A stretch of DNA of 64,000 nt, from assembly GCA_013397115.1 (NCBI GenBank), contig VWZW01004108.1, positions 124,001-188,000 of the forward strand. Reading direction: 5' to 3'. The DNA comes from Edolisoma coerulescens. Taxonomy: Eukaryota > Chordata > Aves > Passeriformes > Campephagidae. Shown piece after piece: positions 12,793 through 25,700 of this stretch (position 1 is the first letter of the stretch; every line of letters begins with the position of its first letter). The notes beneath the pieces were generated by a model. The model searched no databases, was not told where the DNA came from, and saw only the letters and a program-made list of their open reading frames with translations. The position numbers and the translations under genes are program-made.

Positions 12793-12946
12793 GCATGCAG
12801 TGGCCTCAGCAGGGCCAGCCAAGGAGGAGGAAGGTTTCCCCAGGCAGGGCTCCTCAGTGCCCGGGCACCTCCCAGCAGCCGCCCAGCCTGTCCCAGTGGG
12901 AAGCTGGAGGGCTCTCTGCTGGTGAAGTACAACAGCCCTAACTCAG
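12793..12946 (+). other. Candidate exon (unproven), GC-rich
   Basis: A strong acceptor context (a pyrimidine-rich tract ending 'ctctctcaactcttcag') precedes position 12793. A weaker donor, CAG|GTACTG, follows 12946, giving 154 bp. One plus frame stays open across the whole interval, reading into a segment ending GKLEGSLLVKYNSPNS. A second plus frame is open for most of it, and the minus strand is also open. GC-rich composition explains much of that openness. No protein family is recognised. It could be a non-coding RNA exon or a chance pairing. Confidence 0.15.
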
Positions 12947-14255
12947 GTACTGAGTTAAGAGATCTAAAGATTGGCAGTGAATACCCCACTGAGTGGCAGG
13001 TGACTCCACCACCACCAATAGCCAATTGCTGAGCTGTATTGGCTTTCCGAGTTGATTTATTAGGTGACTCTTTGTCACACCAAATTTTCATTACTGTGAA
13101 TCCAAGTCTTTAGTTTTTATTTTGTACAGCCATTAACAACTCCCACTTCCTGCCTCCCCACAAAGTGCATATTAGTTTATTTTTGAAAATAAATTGCAAT
13201 CTTTTCTGACAAAAATGAATTATTTCATTCTTCTGTGGGCCATCACATCCTACACTTCTTCCATTAATGTGGAACTATTAGTAGAGGAAAAAAACCTTCA
13301 CTGTTTCTTGCTTTTGTATATGAATATTAACTTCAATTTGAAAACCATGAGTTACATTCTAATGTGCTGATTTTTTTTTCACTGGTAAGTTTAATCAGTC
13401 CTTTTTGTGTAAGTCATTTGAGAACTAAAATATGATTTTTGTCTCTCTTGAGCTGAAACATTCTGACACAAATTTTCACCACAGTGAGAAAATTTCACCA
13501 TTGTTTACAAATTCTGTCCAGCCTTAGGTGATTTCCATTTTCTTCCCTTAGATGGTGCTAATAAAGTACAAAAAGCAAGCCAGACTCTGCAGTGTTTTAG
13601 AAAGAACATGAAGTACAATGAAGGCTTGTTTGGATTCTATGAGCAATTTCTTTCCTCCTCTCTGTGCTACATTTCTGCCTTATTTGTGCTTATTCAAGCT
13701 CCTGAATGACACTATATAAAAGTCACAAATGTGGTAAACAATTACATCTGATGACTATATGTTCATTTTGGAAAACTAGAGGAACAAATGTTGTCTGTAT
13801 CTGAGCTGCAAAATGAACAGACTTTTCATTAGCTTTGTACTCTCCCAGGGAAAGCTTCCTGCCAGTATCTGAACTCTGGGAAAATGGACTTGTTTTATTG
13901 GTAGCCAGTGTTATTCACCATTAATTAGGGGCCCCTGCAAACAACTTTTTCTTTAGTGTATAACAGTTATCCCATTGCACAGAAGCATAGAAGAATTTGC
14001 TCAGTAGAAAATGAGGGAGCAGAGAATCTCTAGCAATTTTTCTCTCAGTGCAAGTGTCTAGGATGTGGACCATCTTGAGTAACCACATTTATATTTTTTC
14101 CCTCACTGTAATCCTGAGTATCAAGCAGGAGAAGAGCAGTTGTTCTATGAAATTTCAGCATAGCATAGGGTGAAGCCCTGGAATGAGATTTTTACCACCT
14201 GAGGATTTTACCCTTTCTCAGGGAAATTTGAAAACAAGCCACACATCTCACTGTT

Positions 14256-17200
14256 TTGCATGTCCAGGATAGAGGTAAATGCTTTCAGAAGTGCACCTAT
14301 GACCTGGAGACCAGGATCAGCAGCATCTGCAAGGCAAGTGGCAGTTCACCAGAGGCATCTCAGCCTGCCCATACATTTGGCAGCAGAATTATCCTTTCAT
14401 TCTTCCCCCCCTCCCCGCCACCTTCACCCCTCCTGGCTCAACATTTCTGTGCTCTCACAGGCACTAGAGTTTGCTTGGGATGTCTGTACAGCACATAATT
14501 GATCGTGACTGCCCATCACTGCAGACAAGAGACACAGCTTGGGAGGGCAGGAGTGCCATGGGTCTGGATCCCAGGACCCTGCAAAGCTGAGTGCCCAGAG
14601 GAGCCACGCGGTGTCGGCTGTGTCCTGCCTGGGGACGCTGCCAGGATGTAATTAGCACGTCGCTCCCAGGAGCAATATAACTAAGTTCACCTACAACACA
14701 TGGATGAGGGAGATTTCACTGTTTATCAAATCTAGTTAGTTTGATTTAAACCCTTTAGGTTAGCCCAGGAGTGGGTCTGTTTCTTTCCTGACCCTTCACT
14801 CATATTCATGATTGACTTTTCCTGAAAGATGTCAAGGCAATTACCACATGCCACTTTATTTTATCCTATCCAGAAGAACCTTGAATGAAGTTTTAGGGCA
14901 CTATCAAGGAACATTCACTCCAATCAAACACAGCCAACTCTTTTTGTTGCCTTTGAGGTCCAAGTTCAAAGTGCTGTTGTGATTAGAGTGCCTGTGTGAT
15001 TGCTAATGTATGGCGAGTCCCACATTTCTATAGCCCATCTGCCTCACGTGGCTCACTTTGACAAGCTAAAGTACACTTATATGGGCTTCTTTGACTTTAA
15101 CCATCTTGTTCAGGGATTCATCCATTGTCTGTCTTCACCTTTTTCTGTGAAAGAGCCAATTTACGGTGCTTGTAGCAACCAGACAAAATCTAAACATTAA
15201 AGCTCTACTTTACTCTTTCATTACCTAATCTTACCTTTTAGATTAAACCAGTGACATGGGAACGGTTTTACAGAAAGATATAAAGTTAAGCTTTCCTCTG
15301 GTGAAGTCTGTGACATTGAAGCTTTGTGAAGATTCATTTTTTGCTGCTTTTCCAGCTCAGGCCTCCTACCACAGCACAAGGCTTTGTGTATGATTATTAA
15401 ACACAGAACTATAATAAAAGAATTTTACTAGTTTCCAAAGACAAGGCCATGAATTTTTAAACAAAGAGAATCAGGGGTGCTTGTGCAATGTTGTGTCTCT
15501 GATGATGAGATTTTAATTAAATAAGCATATTCTATTTTGACATTGAGCCCCAGCTCCATTCAGTGCACAATATGGACAGAGATCACTTAATGAACAGATG
15601 CTCAGTTTTGGTTTTCCTCAGCGTGTGGCATTGGGCCCTATTTGTCAGGTTTCCCACTCTGATTACTGCTCAAAATTTCTAATTTTCTCTTGAGTTATGC
15701 AGCACTTGTCATAGCGTTAGGGCAAATCCCAGTTACATGTCAGCAAGTGAACTCCTGTAGTCCTTGTTTGGTTTGTTGGACTGTAGTGTGTTTAATTTGG
15801 AAATACTTGGAACTGTACCTAGTTCCTAATGTTGCTCGTTATTCATCAACTGTTCCCTCAAAATCTTTTTTCATAAATTGCAATAAATTCTTAGATTTCT
15901 ATGTTCTATGATGAGTTGATGTTCTTTGCCTGATATACCCTATAATAGCATTTTCTCAAGTTCCCATTTAACAAGAACAGCTCATCTACTGCAGAGTCAT
16001 CTGGGGTTAAATCTTGCCTTTAGGTCATAATTTGGGTAATGTAGACGACGTAACTGAACTTAAATGGTTGTTGTTATCCACTGTAGATATTCTTAGCATG
16101 CTGCTTTCACATTCATTTGGCCATTCAGAGAAACTGGGTTTTTCTGGAGCACTGAATTTCATGGTTGAGCTTTGGTTGAAAAGCTTGGGGGAAGAATTCC
16201 CAGTGTCCTGGCCAAGGGAACACCAGCGCTGACACTCCCTTTACGATGCAGATCTCCCATGGTTGCACGTACTGGCTGGCATTTGATTTTTTGATACAAA
16301 ATAGCTGACGGTGCCAGGTAATAATAAACGAGATGAGAATTGCCACTGTGATGTTACCAGATGCATCCTATTCCAAGTTTCAGTTTTTTGTTTGGCTAAC
16401 GAAGTGACTATTGCAGACAGATTGGACAGGAGGGCTTTAGCGAGAAATCGATAGGGAGATCAGTGGCATTTTCAGCTTTTGAGGGTTTGATTCGCAGTCT
16501 TGGTATTTAATATGGAGTTCCTCATGAAACTCGTGCTTTTGCATAGCTCATTTTCAAGGGATCAATGGGGTGGAGTGTTTACATAAAGGGGATTCAGTTC
16601 AAAAAACAACTTGTCATAGTTTGAGATCTGTACCATAGCCTGTGCAAGTGAAATTGCAAACCCAGGCACTCCTAACAGATAGTTTCCTTGTAATGGTTCA
16701 ATTCCTAGCAGTGTTAAGATAGAGAATATGTATAAAAAACTTTAAACATTTTCACTTGCTTACTTCACAAGGTTTAAGAGAATTGTTGTTAAATTATGCA
16801 GGATGGCAATCCTCTTGTGAAGCTGTTGTAATGACCAGTCAAGAAGAGCTATTTCTGCAAATGCTCATTAGTGTATTTCTAAGTGCTCAGAACTATTACC
16901 AAATTCTGCTTTCTACATAAATATTTTTAGCATTTGAAACAATAGCTGCTACATTTAAAAGAATGCTGGATGATGTCTGGCACTGTAGATTTTTAAACAA
17001 TAGTTAAAGGCACTGGCTTGAGAATACTTGTATGGACAAAAAAGGTTTTGTTTGTTGTGATTTGCGAGGCTATACTAATTACGATTTTTTAATTCTTGGA
17101 CTCCTACCATCCCTGAACCAAGAATTTTGACAGAAGTGGTTTTTTCACTTGATGATTGTCACTTGGATTCTTTATTCTTTACATCATTCATATCAGGATT

Positions 17201-19949
17201 CATTAATCTTCTCTTTAAAACAGTAATCCAAAACAAATGCAGAAGCAATAACAGAGACCCCTGGTGACCTGTCTTACTGCATTCATAATGAATAGCAAAT
17301 ATTCATAACTATCAATTGGTTGCAACTACCATGTTGACAATTATTCATGGAAACTAATTGGGAAATTATATAATTTATGGACAATAAATAATACATAGTA
17401 ATCAAGGTTGGTTCACTAATAACTTGCCAACTCAAAAAGGGGTGAATTTTGTCAAGGATATGGTTCTGTGCAATTTGCTGTGCTGTCATTACCTGCAAAT
17501 ATACCTTGCAAGGTGTCACTGGAGCAGTCTGTATACATTCTGCTTTGAGCACAATTGTTTGCACATCTGCTGGGCAGCTAAGGCACAAAATTCAGGGCAG
17601 GTGTAATGCAGAGTGCATTGTCCAGGGCTAGAGACTGGAACCTGACTCTCCTTAATGTAACAAGCTAGGATGGATCAGGATTTCTCAGGGTTTTGAATGT
17701 TAAAAAATAAAATCAAGGTCAATCTCTAATTAAAGTGGGACCTGGAGTGAATATAAATTATTCCATTCACCCATGCAGCAATGTGACCTGCTAAGGAGAA
17801 ACAGGCACAAAAAGGTGTTTTTGTGACTTTGCTGCATCCCCAACTTGAGCTCCTCCCAAGATGGTTCAGCTCCTTTAAAGGTAGAACAGTTTCAGACTGA
17901 TTTTAATTCTGCCTGGGTGGGGCCTTATGAGAACAGCAACAAAACTCCTCAGGCATGTCTGTCGACCCTTTCCATGCTGGATTTATCCTCTTTGAGAATG
18001 ACAACTGTCTTCAGCCAGCTAGTTTTGTTGATCTCATCAATATTTGACTCTGTCAGAAAAATGCAAGTAGTACAGTGCCAAAAATGGATGTCTGCCAACT
18101 GATTTACTGTCTCAGGTAGATTCTCCCTGAGTCTCTGTAAAAGCATCAGACCAGATGTATGAAGTAACACACTTATTCTGGATTCTCTCTCCCCAAAAAA
18201 TGTAGGCCTAAAAAAATAAAAAGCAGTTCTACACCAGTATCTTTTTCAGTTGATTCATGAAATGTCAGAAGTCTAACAAGCCTGTCCTATACCAAGAATA
18301 AACTTGGAAAAGGTGAACTGTGTTGAAAATCACAGCTCTGGAAACTCTGACTGCATTCCCTAATGGGAATAGGCCAGCAGGAAGGCCAGATCCTGGAAGG
18401 ATAGATTTTGGCTCTGCACTCTCAAGTTCCTGAGTTTCCTCTTGAAACTTTTTGAGATATTATGTTTTTGACATGAATCAGGTGAATCTCCTTAAAATCC
18501 TTTCAACACCAGGGCAACAAATCTCACACAGTCTCAAAAGGGTAAAGCACCTGCATGAGTGATCAGTGCTCTGAGGAGCAGCACTGCCTGGTGAGCCAGA
18601 GCCCATAGCACCACAGAGCTCTTGTTTCTGGTGCACCAGGGAGGAAAGAGAAATTGCCTCATGCCTGGAAGTGCTGCTGACAAAGGGCACTGCATGTGAC
18701 TGATTTGCCATATCTCTCTCTCCTGCAGAGCTGCTGCTGACAGTAGCTGTGGGTCTGGCCACTGAGAGGAAAACATCCCACGAGCTTTCTGAATGTCTCG
18801 ATGGCCACAGTCTAACAGAATCTACAGCTTCCAGTGGCAGTGTGGGAGATAAGCTCTTCTGAAACTTTGGTCCGACTCTCTACTATTACATCTCAATTTT
18901 AAAAGTTTTGGTACCCTAAAATTTCTGGCCATAAAGACTTTGTAGGTGGCAATGATGATTTTCTTTTATATGTGAAACTAGAAAGAAATACTGGGAAACT
19001 AGGTGAAAAGTAAATGTGCCACAATGTAAGCTTCACGGCAGAAAATATCAAAATAGGGAGATAATGCAGTATCTTTAGCAGAGATGGGCAAAGCACTAAG
19101 ATTCAGCAACACATATTGTTCAGCATTTCTGAAAAGCAGTAGTCATTGAAAGGGCTGATCTGTGGGTGGTGAGCAATCAGTAAGATGTTCTCAGATAGAA
19201 ATGGCTAAAAGTCTCATTTAAAAGAAACCTTTCTTCCATTTGGGTGAGGAAGAGCAGCAGGTTTATGGTTTTCCTGTAGCTGACAGACTTCAATTTGTTA
19301 CTCAAGAAAAATTTTACAAATGCCTTTTTGTTGGCTAATGTGTAAATGTGAATTGCCAAAGACAATGTAATAATGTAAAAGGACCATCAGGCAGTCAGAG
19401 CAGCTACGCTTTTGGATGAACATGCAGGATAGGGTCAAACAGCCAGATTTTTAATTTGATGCTTTCCCAGTAAGAAAAAATATCTCCCCTGCTAATGTAA
19501 GGAGAGAGGGGGTGGGGGGGAATGCACAGCAAGTGGAAGCAACCACAGGGGTCCCTGAAAGTAGTTGTATAATGATTATTTGACAAGGCTTCCTGGATGC
19601 TAACAATCCCATTAAAAATAAGTTGGCAAAAACATTAGGATCCTGAACTGACTGAAAATGAAAGAAGAGAAATGAGGAGGGATTAAAGTAAAGCTCAGAA
19701 ATAAAGAACAACCACTGAGCGTGTCCACGGTGGGAGTCTCTGAGCCTGATGGGAAGCTCTGGGTAATTAGCTGAATTTGACTTCTTTCTTATATTCAAAA
19801 ATACTTTCCTCTCTCCTCTTCCCCCCATATTTTCTTGTAAAGGGTGAATTCTTGGAGGTCACAAAGCTGGGACACCCAGCTTTAGGCATTGTCTGTGTAC
19901 ATCGTTAGAGATAATTATTGTGTGAAGAACTTTGAATCTAGATTTACCA
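14256..19949. other. Unique non-coding sequence, no gene recognised
   Basis: No gene, RNA gene or transposon is recognised. A C-rich tract lies at about 14404-14436. The region from 14500 to 14660 is mildly GC-rich. From about 15400 to 17800 the sequence is AT-rich unique DNA with only short frames. Confidence 0.5.
14404..14436 (-). repeat. C-rich tract (G-rich on minus strand)
   Basis: The plus strand has clustered C runs ('ccccccctccccgcc' and 'caccccTCC'). The minus strand therefore carries runs of four and seven or more G close together. Splitting the long run allows a loose four-tract G-quadruplex pattern, with one loop of about ten bases. This is a compositional observation only. Confidence 0.35.
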
Positions 19950-20045
19950 GGCAGAGAAGGGAAGCAGTAGCATCACAGGTTTGCAAATGAGAAGCTGAGG
20001 CACAGAGAAGTGAAGGGGTGGTTTCAGAGATCTTCAATTTTCACT
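19950..20045 (-). mobile_element. Probable MIR-type CORE-SINE fragment
   Basis: The segment around 19985-20017 reads 'aaatgagaagctgaggcaca' followed by 'gagaagtgaagg'. This closely matches the reverse complement of the well-known MIR core, the part that reads CTCTGTGCCTCAGTTTCC on its sense strand. MIR elements are ancient tRNA-derived SINEs shared across amniotes, and only short decayed pieces survive in birds. The edges are fuzzy because the flanks have diverged. A CR1 fragment begins about 60 bp downstream. Confidence 0.55.
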
Positions 20046-20107
20046 TGGACTCCTATGAAAATTGGGTTTTTCCAGAAATCCTGACACCTCTAAAGTGATA
20101 AACTTTT

Positions 20108-20295
20108 CAGATCAAGTCCAACCTCTAATCCAGCACTGCCAAGGAAACTCAACCATGTCACCAAGGGCCACCTCTAGACATATTTTTAAATACTTCCAGG
20201 GATGGTGACTCCACCACTTCCCTGGGCAGTCTGTTCTAGTGCTTGAGATCCCTCTGGGTAAATAAATTTTTCCTGGTATCCAGTCCAGTGTAGTT
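20108..20295 (-). mobile_element. CR1 LINE 3' fragment
   Basis: Read on the plus strand, this is the reverse complement of a CR1 3' end. The recognisable blocks are 'caagtccaacctctaatcc', 'agcactgccaag', 'aaccatgtcaccaagggcca', 'ccagggatggtgactccacc', 'acttccctgggcagtctgtt' and 'aaatttttcctggtatccag'. The distal ATTCTRTG repeats are missing, so the copy is clipped at its 3' end as well as 5'-truncated. A 78-codon minus-strand frame (20186-20422) translates part of it out of register. That frame contains EQTAQGSGGV, a frame-shifted echo of the ORF2 tail, and confirms decay. Confidence 0.93.
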
Positions 20296-21523
20296 TGGAG
20301 GAAGGAGGGATGTGCAGAGACACGAGGCTCTGTTGCTGCCCCCTCTGCTTTACCCTTACCCCGGCAGTCCTTGTCTCACTCCATGTAAACCATTGCTGCT
20401 CCCAAAGAGCTGCTCTGTGCACATGTGCAACACTGGGTCAGGGCAGCAGTGTCCCTCATGATGTGATATTTTATAATTACCCTTCAGTGGTTCTCTTTCA
20501 AATGTATGGACAGGCCTGCGATGCACACAGCTCCACCTTGGTCTAATTGACAGATAAAAGCAAGACCGACTTTTGTGGTGACTGCAACAAAGATAATTGG
20601 AGATGGAGATTGTTATATAATACAAGCATGTCAAAAAGAAACCACTTCTATGTATGTAACAACCATTACTGAGAGCCCTGGGAGCAGTTTTAGGTTTGGG
20701 CTGCCTCCCCAGTGGTGGCTGCCAGGGAGCAGCAAGGAAGGGCTGTGCCTGCGGAGGGCACCTGGCTGCTGTGGATGATGTCCATGCTGAGGACCTGAGC
20801 CACAGCACCCAGCCCAGTGGCCAGTGTGAACCTGGCAGCTGGATTCCAGGGCCAAGCACAGCTCCCACTGGAGCTTCCCTTCCCACGATGGACCGGTCTG
20901 CACATGTGAACGTGCGGGTACAGCTTTGCAATTGCTGTCACTCAGAGGGGTGGTTTGTTTCATCCTCAAAATGGTCACAAGAATAAACTATTTTTATATG
21001 AGAGAGAAAAAGATTTGTTTGATCAAGGAAGACCTTTGTGATGTACTGAAGGACAACAGTGTCTAGTCTGATGTGTGTTGGTAAGTCAATGCTCACACAG
21101 ATCTGTTTTCTTTAGTAAGAAAAATTTATATCTTGAATACACTATTACAAATGATTCCCAACATAACTTCAGCTTCAAGGCAAAAAGGATGAGATTTTGT
21201 TCTTGTGTTGCTGCTTATTTTCTCTTTAATTCAGGATCTTTTCTGATATATTGAATACCAAAGTTTGTAGAAGATTTGCCTGTTTTATCAGGTTTTATTA
21301 AATAAAAGAAAAGGCCCAAACTTGTAATGTTGATAATGTTCTTAAATTAGACATTGTGTTAGTCTTGAGCCTTCTAAGTAGCCTTTATACATCATCTTTT
21401 CAATTTGTTATTGTACATGTGCTATAGAAAAAGTCATTTGAAAGGAAAAAATATACAAAACAGACCAGCTGCTTGGCAAAGCTGTGTGACAAGGCTCTGA
21501 GTAAGGTTTGACAAGGTCCAAGT
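20296..21523. other. Unique sequence with GC-rich patch 20690-20920
   Basis: A GC-rich patch at about 20690-20920 keeps several frames open on both strands, including a 191-codon minus frame (20356-20931) and a 115-codon one (20631-20978). No domain, splice structure or repeat family is recognised in them. The remainder, 20950-21520, is AT-rich with no feature seen. Confidence 0.5.
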
Positions 21524-21604
21524 AAATGTTGGCTTGCTTAGAGACCGGGGTTACAACCTCCAAGGGTTTTTCCTCCAACATAAATTATTCTGTGATTCTA
21601 TGAT
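21524..21604 (+). mobile_element. CR1 LINE 3' tail, decayed
   Basis: The last roughly 80 bp of a CR1 copy can be read: 'ggcttgcttagagaccgggg', a degraded 'acaacctccaaggg' block, and the terminal 'attctgtgattctatgatt'. The body upstream is too diverged to define. This is an older copy than the one near position 1000. Confidence 0.75.
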
Positions 21605-22344
21605 TAACTGCAATTTTGTTCCCAAAACCCACAGTCCTGAAATATTGCAGTTTTTAATTCAAAATTTATGACTCATGGAAAAAAAGGCTCTTCATCTTAA
21701 CCATCAACACGTTTCTCACATGACTGACTGTAAAAGAAAAATTGTCAGTTGCATGTGATTTGTTACTTCATACCACACTGAAGGGTTGTTTTGTGGAAAA
21801 CCAGGAAGGTTTTAATGAAAGAGCAGTGGAGTGGTGTGAGGACTATGAATGTAATCTGAGAGAGGATTCAAGTGGCCCCACCTGGGGAGAAGGGTAACAA
21901 CTGCTGCTGGGAGACTCAGGGATTGCCTGGGGTCATACAGATGGGGGGTGCCCCACACAGGGTGCTGCAACGATGATTAGTAAAGCGGTGCCTTTCTCAG
22001 CAGCTGGGCTCTGCTGACCGCTCTCAGCTGCTGAGGCTCGGGGTGTCCAGGGCAGGTTTCAGCCGTGCACCTTAGCTAGGCTTATCTGTTCAGCCAAAGT
22101 GCTGGGGAGCAGCAGAGATTTACATCCGTTTCATCATGAAGTCTTCAGCTGGTGAATGACAGCAGAAAAAGCAGATCCATACAGGGCCTAAGCCAGCTCT
22201 GAGCTTTTGCTGTGTAACCCCAGCAAAGTGCACTGCACTCAAACAGAACAACTGGTTGTTAACTTTGGTGTTTTCTCACTAGATGTCTATTGCCTGACAG
22301 AAAGTGTTCTCCATAGCCATTTTCCCATTAGAGAAGTACAATAA

Positions 22345-22545
22345 AAACAGTAATGAAGGGGAGCAATGTGGCTTATTAGAAAGACAATTGCACTAATCAT
22401 CAGAATAGCAAATTCTGGTTCTTGTTCTGTCTCTTATTTTCCTGAACCACCTTGGCACCTCCTGTTGCATTTCTCCATACCTAATTTCTGAACAGGAAGA
22501 AGGACAGTTATCCACCAATGTCAGGGTGTAATGCTGGTGGGGGGA
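22345..22545 (+). mobile_element. Possible MIR-type SINE, heavily diverged
   Basis: The order of blocks follows a MIR consensus on the plus strand. There is a start-like 'gagcaatgtggcttattaga', then a 'attctggttcttgttctgtc' segment in the place of the tRNA B-box region. After it come 'accaccttggcacctcctg' and a degraded 'tctccatacctaatttctga' where the core CTCAGTTTCC block is expected. Identity is low, so this is a pattern match by eye. RepeatMasker or a profile search would decide. Confidence 0.35.
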
Positions 22546-22705
22546 TTAATAGGTAAACGCCTTTATGGACCAACTATGCCTCATTTTTAAGGCCTTTCCC
22601 ATGTGCATATATACAAAATCCCTGTTTTTATAAATCTTCTGCCTTAATAAAGGTAGGTCTTTCTTCTAACTGAAGTCACGTTAGACTCAGTGATTCATTT
22701 CACAG

Positions 22706-22783
22706 CAATGTTTGTGTCATCACACTCATGTGGTCAGGATGCTGATGCTGCTTAGAGATCTCTCATTGTATTTACCAGGGCAG
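22706..22783 (+). other. Candidate 78-bp exon (unproven)
   Basis: A typical acceptor ('tgattcatttcacag') precedes 22706 and a perfect donor, CAG|GTGAGT, follows 22783. The interval is 78 bp, a multiple of three, and exactly one frame (phase 0) is open throughout. It reads QCLCHHTHVV and on to LSLYLPGQ; the other two frames contain stops. No family is recognised. Short open intervals flanked by good sites also occur by chance, so confidence is low. Confidence 0.17.
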
Positions 22784-25700
22784 GTGAGTGGGAAACAGTA
22801 ACTCCCCCAGCCAGAGAACAGAGCTTCTCTAGGATCAGAAGTAGGAGAAGGCGATGTGCTTACTTGTGTCTCAAGTTATCTAACCATTAACCATCTCTTT
22901 TCTCATCTCTCTCACCCTACTCCCTCCAGAAATCTGTTATTGAAAGGAAGGAAAAGGGAAAATGTTTTTAAATGGGCAAATTGAGAAATTCACAGTGTTG
23001 CAAATAGTCTGTGAGCAGGATAGAGCTGCCTAGGGCTCTTTTATGAGTGTCACATGGGGCTGTAAATCAATTTAGAATCGCAGAAGTAAGGCATAAACCA
23101 GAAAACTCTGTGTGTGTGTCAGCTGTGTTCTGTACAAATGGCTGATATTGTGTAGAGTGCTTATTGCAAATCCTGTTGTGACCCATTTTCTAATGTAACT
23201 TGTTTAATTTTTCTTGTGACACAAAAGAATAAGGTCCAGTGTTCACTACTATATAAAAAGTGTCAGCTCGTTATTGGTTTGAACACTGAATATGTTACTG
23301 AGTCCCTCCAAACAGAGCCACTTTTAATCAAAACCAGCTTAAAATCAAAACCAGGACCAGGTTTTTTTTGCTTAATAAAAGTCAAGTAATTTAAAGAATT
23401 TCTGCCATTTCTCCTGTACAAGCAATTGCAAAGTACTGGTGCTTATGACTTTGTTTTTCCAACATACAAGGCTATACATTAGTAAACATTTCCCAAGACA
23501 TTTTTAGGTAAATACAGAATTTTTGTCCACATCCGTTTTCGGCATAATTTGGGCTTCTGCCTGTTGGGAAGCTTAAACATCCAAACAGACCTGTGCCTTC
23601 TGGAGGGTCATTTTTTCTTTTTGCCATTTTCTGTTTCAATCAGGAAATGTGGGGCAATTGTTGTGTTGAATCTGAAAGAATAAATTTAGACTGAAGTATT
23701 ATTTAAATATCTTATAGTAAGAAGACAGCTTCAGAGTTCTCTTCCCTGAAACAGGTCTGAAGAATAACATCCCTGAACACAGTGGGAGCATGGATCTGGC
23801 TGCTCAGTTTTCTTTTGTGCTCCTCCTGCAGAGCAGTTCAGGGTGTAGGTAAACTGGAATATTTCACATGTACTAGATATACCGGGCTTCTGGACCAGAC
23901 TATGTCCACAGCAGTAAAAGGAAAGTCTGTGAGGCAGCAGTAAAGAAACAGAGGAATTTGGGACTGTAAAGTTCCAGAAGTGGTTTGTTGCATTTTGAAG
24001 AGTTTTAAGATATTTTGATGCACTAGGTAAATGTTTCATCTGCAGAGCTCAAAGTCAGGAAACTCGGAACAAAGATAATTCATTGACGATGCAAGGTAGA
24101 TTTTGGGTTTTTTTCCCCTCAGTGCATATTTTGACCAAATCAGAAATCCTGAGATATAATTAAATTGAAATAATGTCTACAATACCACACCCTACTCAAG
24201 ATGTGTCTCTTGGCAGGACTGGAGAGAACAGAATTGCAGTCTGTTCCTCGTGGAACCATCCTCAGTGGCCTCTCCAAGTGGAGTAGGTCTCCCCATCAAG
24301 GTGGCAGCCCTGATGTGCCAGGGTTCGAGGGAGATTGAGATTCCTGTCACAGGGAGGAAATGATCTGTTACAGCAAGGGAGGTTCACGAGAGAAGGGAAT
24401 TTGTAATGTGCCCATTGCCATGACCAGCTGCTGGTGGTGGTGAACACAGATTTGTGAATGCTGACATAGTTGCCTACATGAGTCATACTTTGTACTGAAA
24501 GTTTTATTTAATGAGCTTTGAGGAAAAATATTTCAAGCAGTTTTATGTGTTTCTCTATCCAGGCAAAAAGTTTGAACACACATCTTCCCCTTGTGGAGAG
24601 CGCTTTCTCTTTTCCAGCTGTCAGAACACAAGGGTCATTTGAGTATTCTTGTCAAGTTTTCCAGATGCTTGTTTTGAATTGATGGGTTTGAACAGGAGCA
24701 ATTTGTTATGCTGGCACTTCCCCCCTCCAACTGCACAAAGAGTCAGCCTTTGCAGATACATTATCATCTCCATCCCTGAAGAAACTGCTCTTCTTAAGAT
24801 AGAACAAATGGGTTGGGAGATTTTTGGTCTGAACCAAAGGTCAAACTTGTCTGATAGCTGTGAAAGGGAACGGGGATGTGTAGACTGTTGCCTGGGTGGT
24901 AGATATTTCTTGCATGCATATGTGTATAGATAAGGCTAGATAGATTATTTGGCACTTTGACTGAAGTATATTTCTTTTTCTGTTTTGGGAATATTTTTTC
25001 CATGATTGGAAGGAGGCTTTAATATCAAAGCGTAAGTAATCCAGTGAAGTATAAAGGTGTTTCTTCAAGTTTTATATGATTTTTTGGTTACAATTTCAAA
25101 AATCCTTGTCATAAAATTCAACCTGTAAATCTGCTTTCCTCATATGCTTTCATTTAACATCTTATGGAAGTACTGCCCAGTATGCACATACCCACTGAGT
25201 TTTAATAGGAGAAGAGATGCAAATGGTGTGCCAGGCACTGCTGGCCAGATGTGCCCGGGGTGAAGGAATGGCCATGGTGGCTGAGCAGTAAGAAAGAGGT
25301 GGGAAGTGAGCATATGCCACCTGCTGAAATGCTTCTTTCATGTTGATCTTGTCTGTTTGAGGGGATTTCCACATGCAAAGAAAAATTAGCTCCATTAGTA
25401 TAGAAACTTGTGTAGAGATATAAAAGGATGTGTGGTCACAGCAGAGCTACTATTTAGATTCAAAGGAAAAAGTACATGAAAAAGAAATTAGGCCTAATTT
25501 GAAAGAGTCGTACCAGGTAGGTGTTCTGTGTCCAGACCAAACCTTAAGACTCATTAACTAGCTGAGAAGAAATCTGCAAACTCCTGCTGAGAAACCTGGT
25601 GTCAGATTTGTTGGGTGATTATACAGATAATTAAAGCGTAATGTTAATGTTTCAAGCAATGATACTGAAAGAAGATTCTTGGCAGCTGAAGGTAAGAATG

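Larger units (their letters stand above)
9101..14255. other. Unique non-coding sequence with one GC-rich patch
   Basis: No gene is recognised. A GC-rich patch at about 12780-12930 is open in several frames on both strands and is bounded by a good acceptor and a possible donor (listed separately). A perfect inverted repeat lies at 10125-10139 and another, containing a POU octamer, at 11951-11970. T runs occur at 12033 and 13371. Confidence 0.5.

Noticed and set aside
20356..20931. 191-codon minus-strand open frame as a gene
   Set aside because: Low-complexity Ser/Pro/Cys-rich peptide over a GC-rich patch with competing frames; no family recognised.
24321..24340. 'gggttcgagggag' as a tRNA B-box
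   Set aside because: No matching A-box or cloverleaf can be formed around it.
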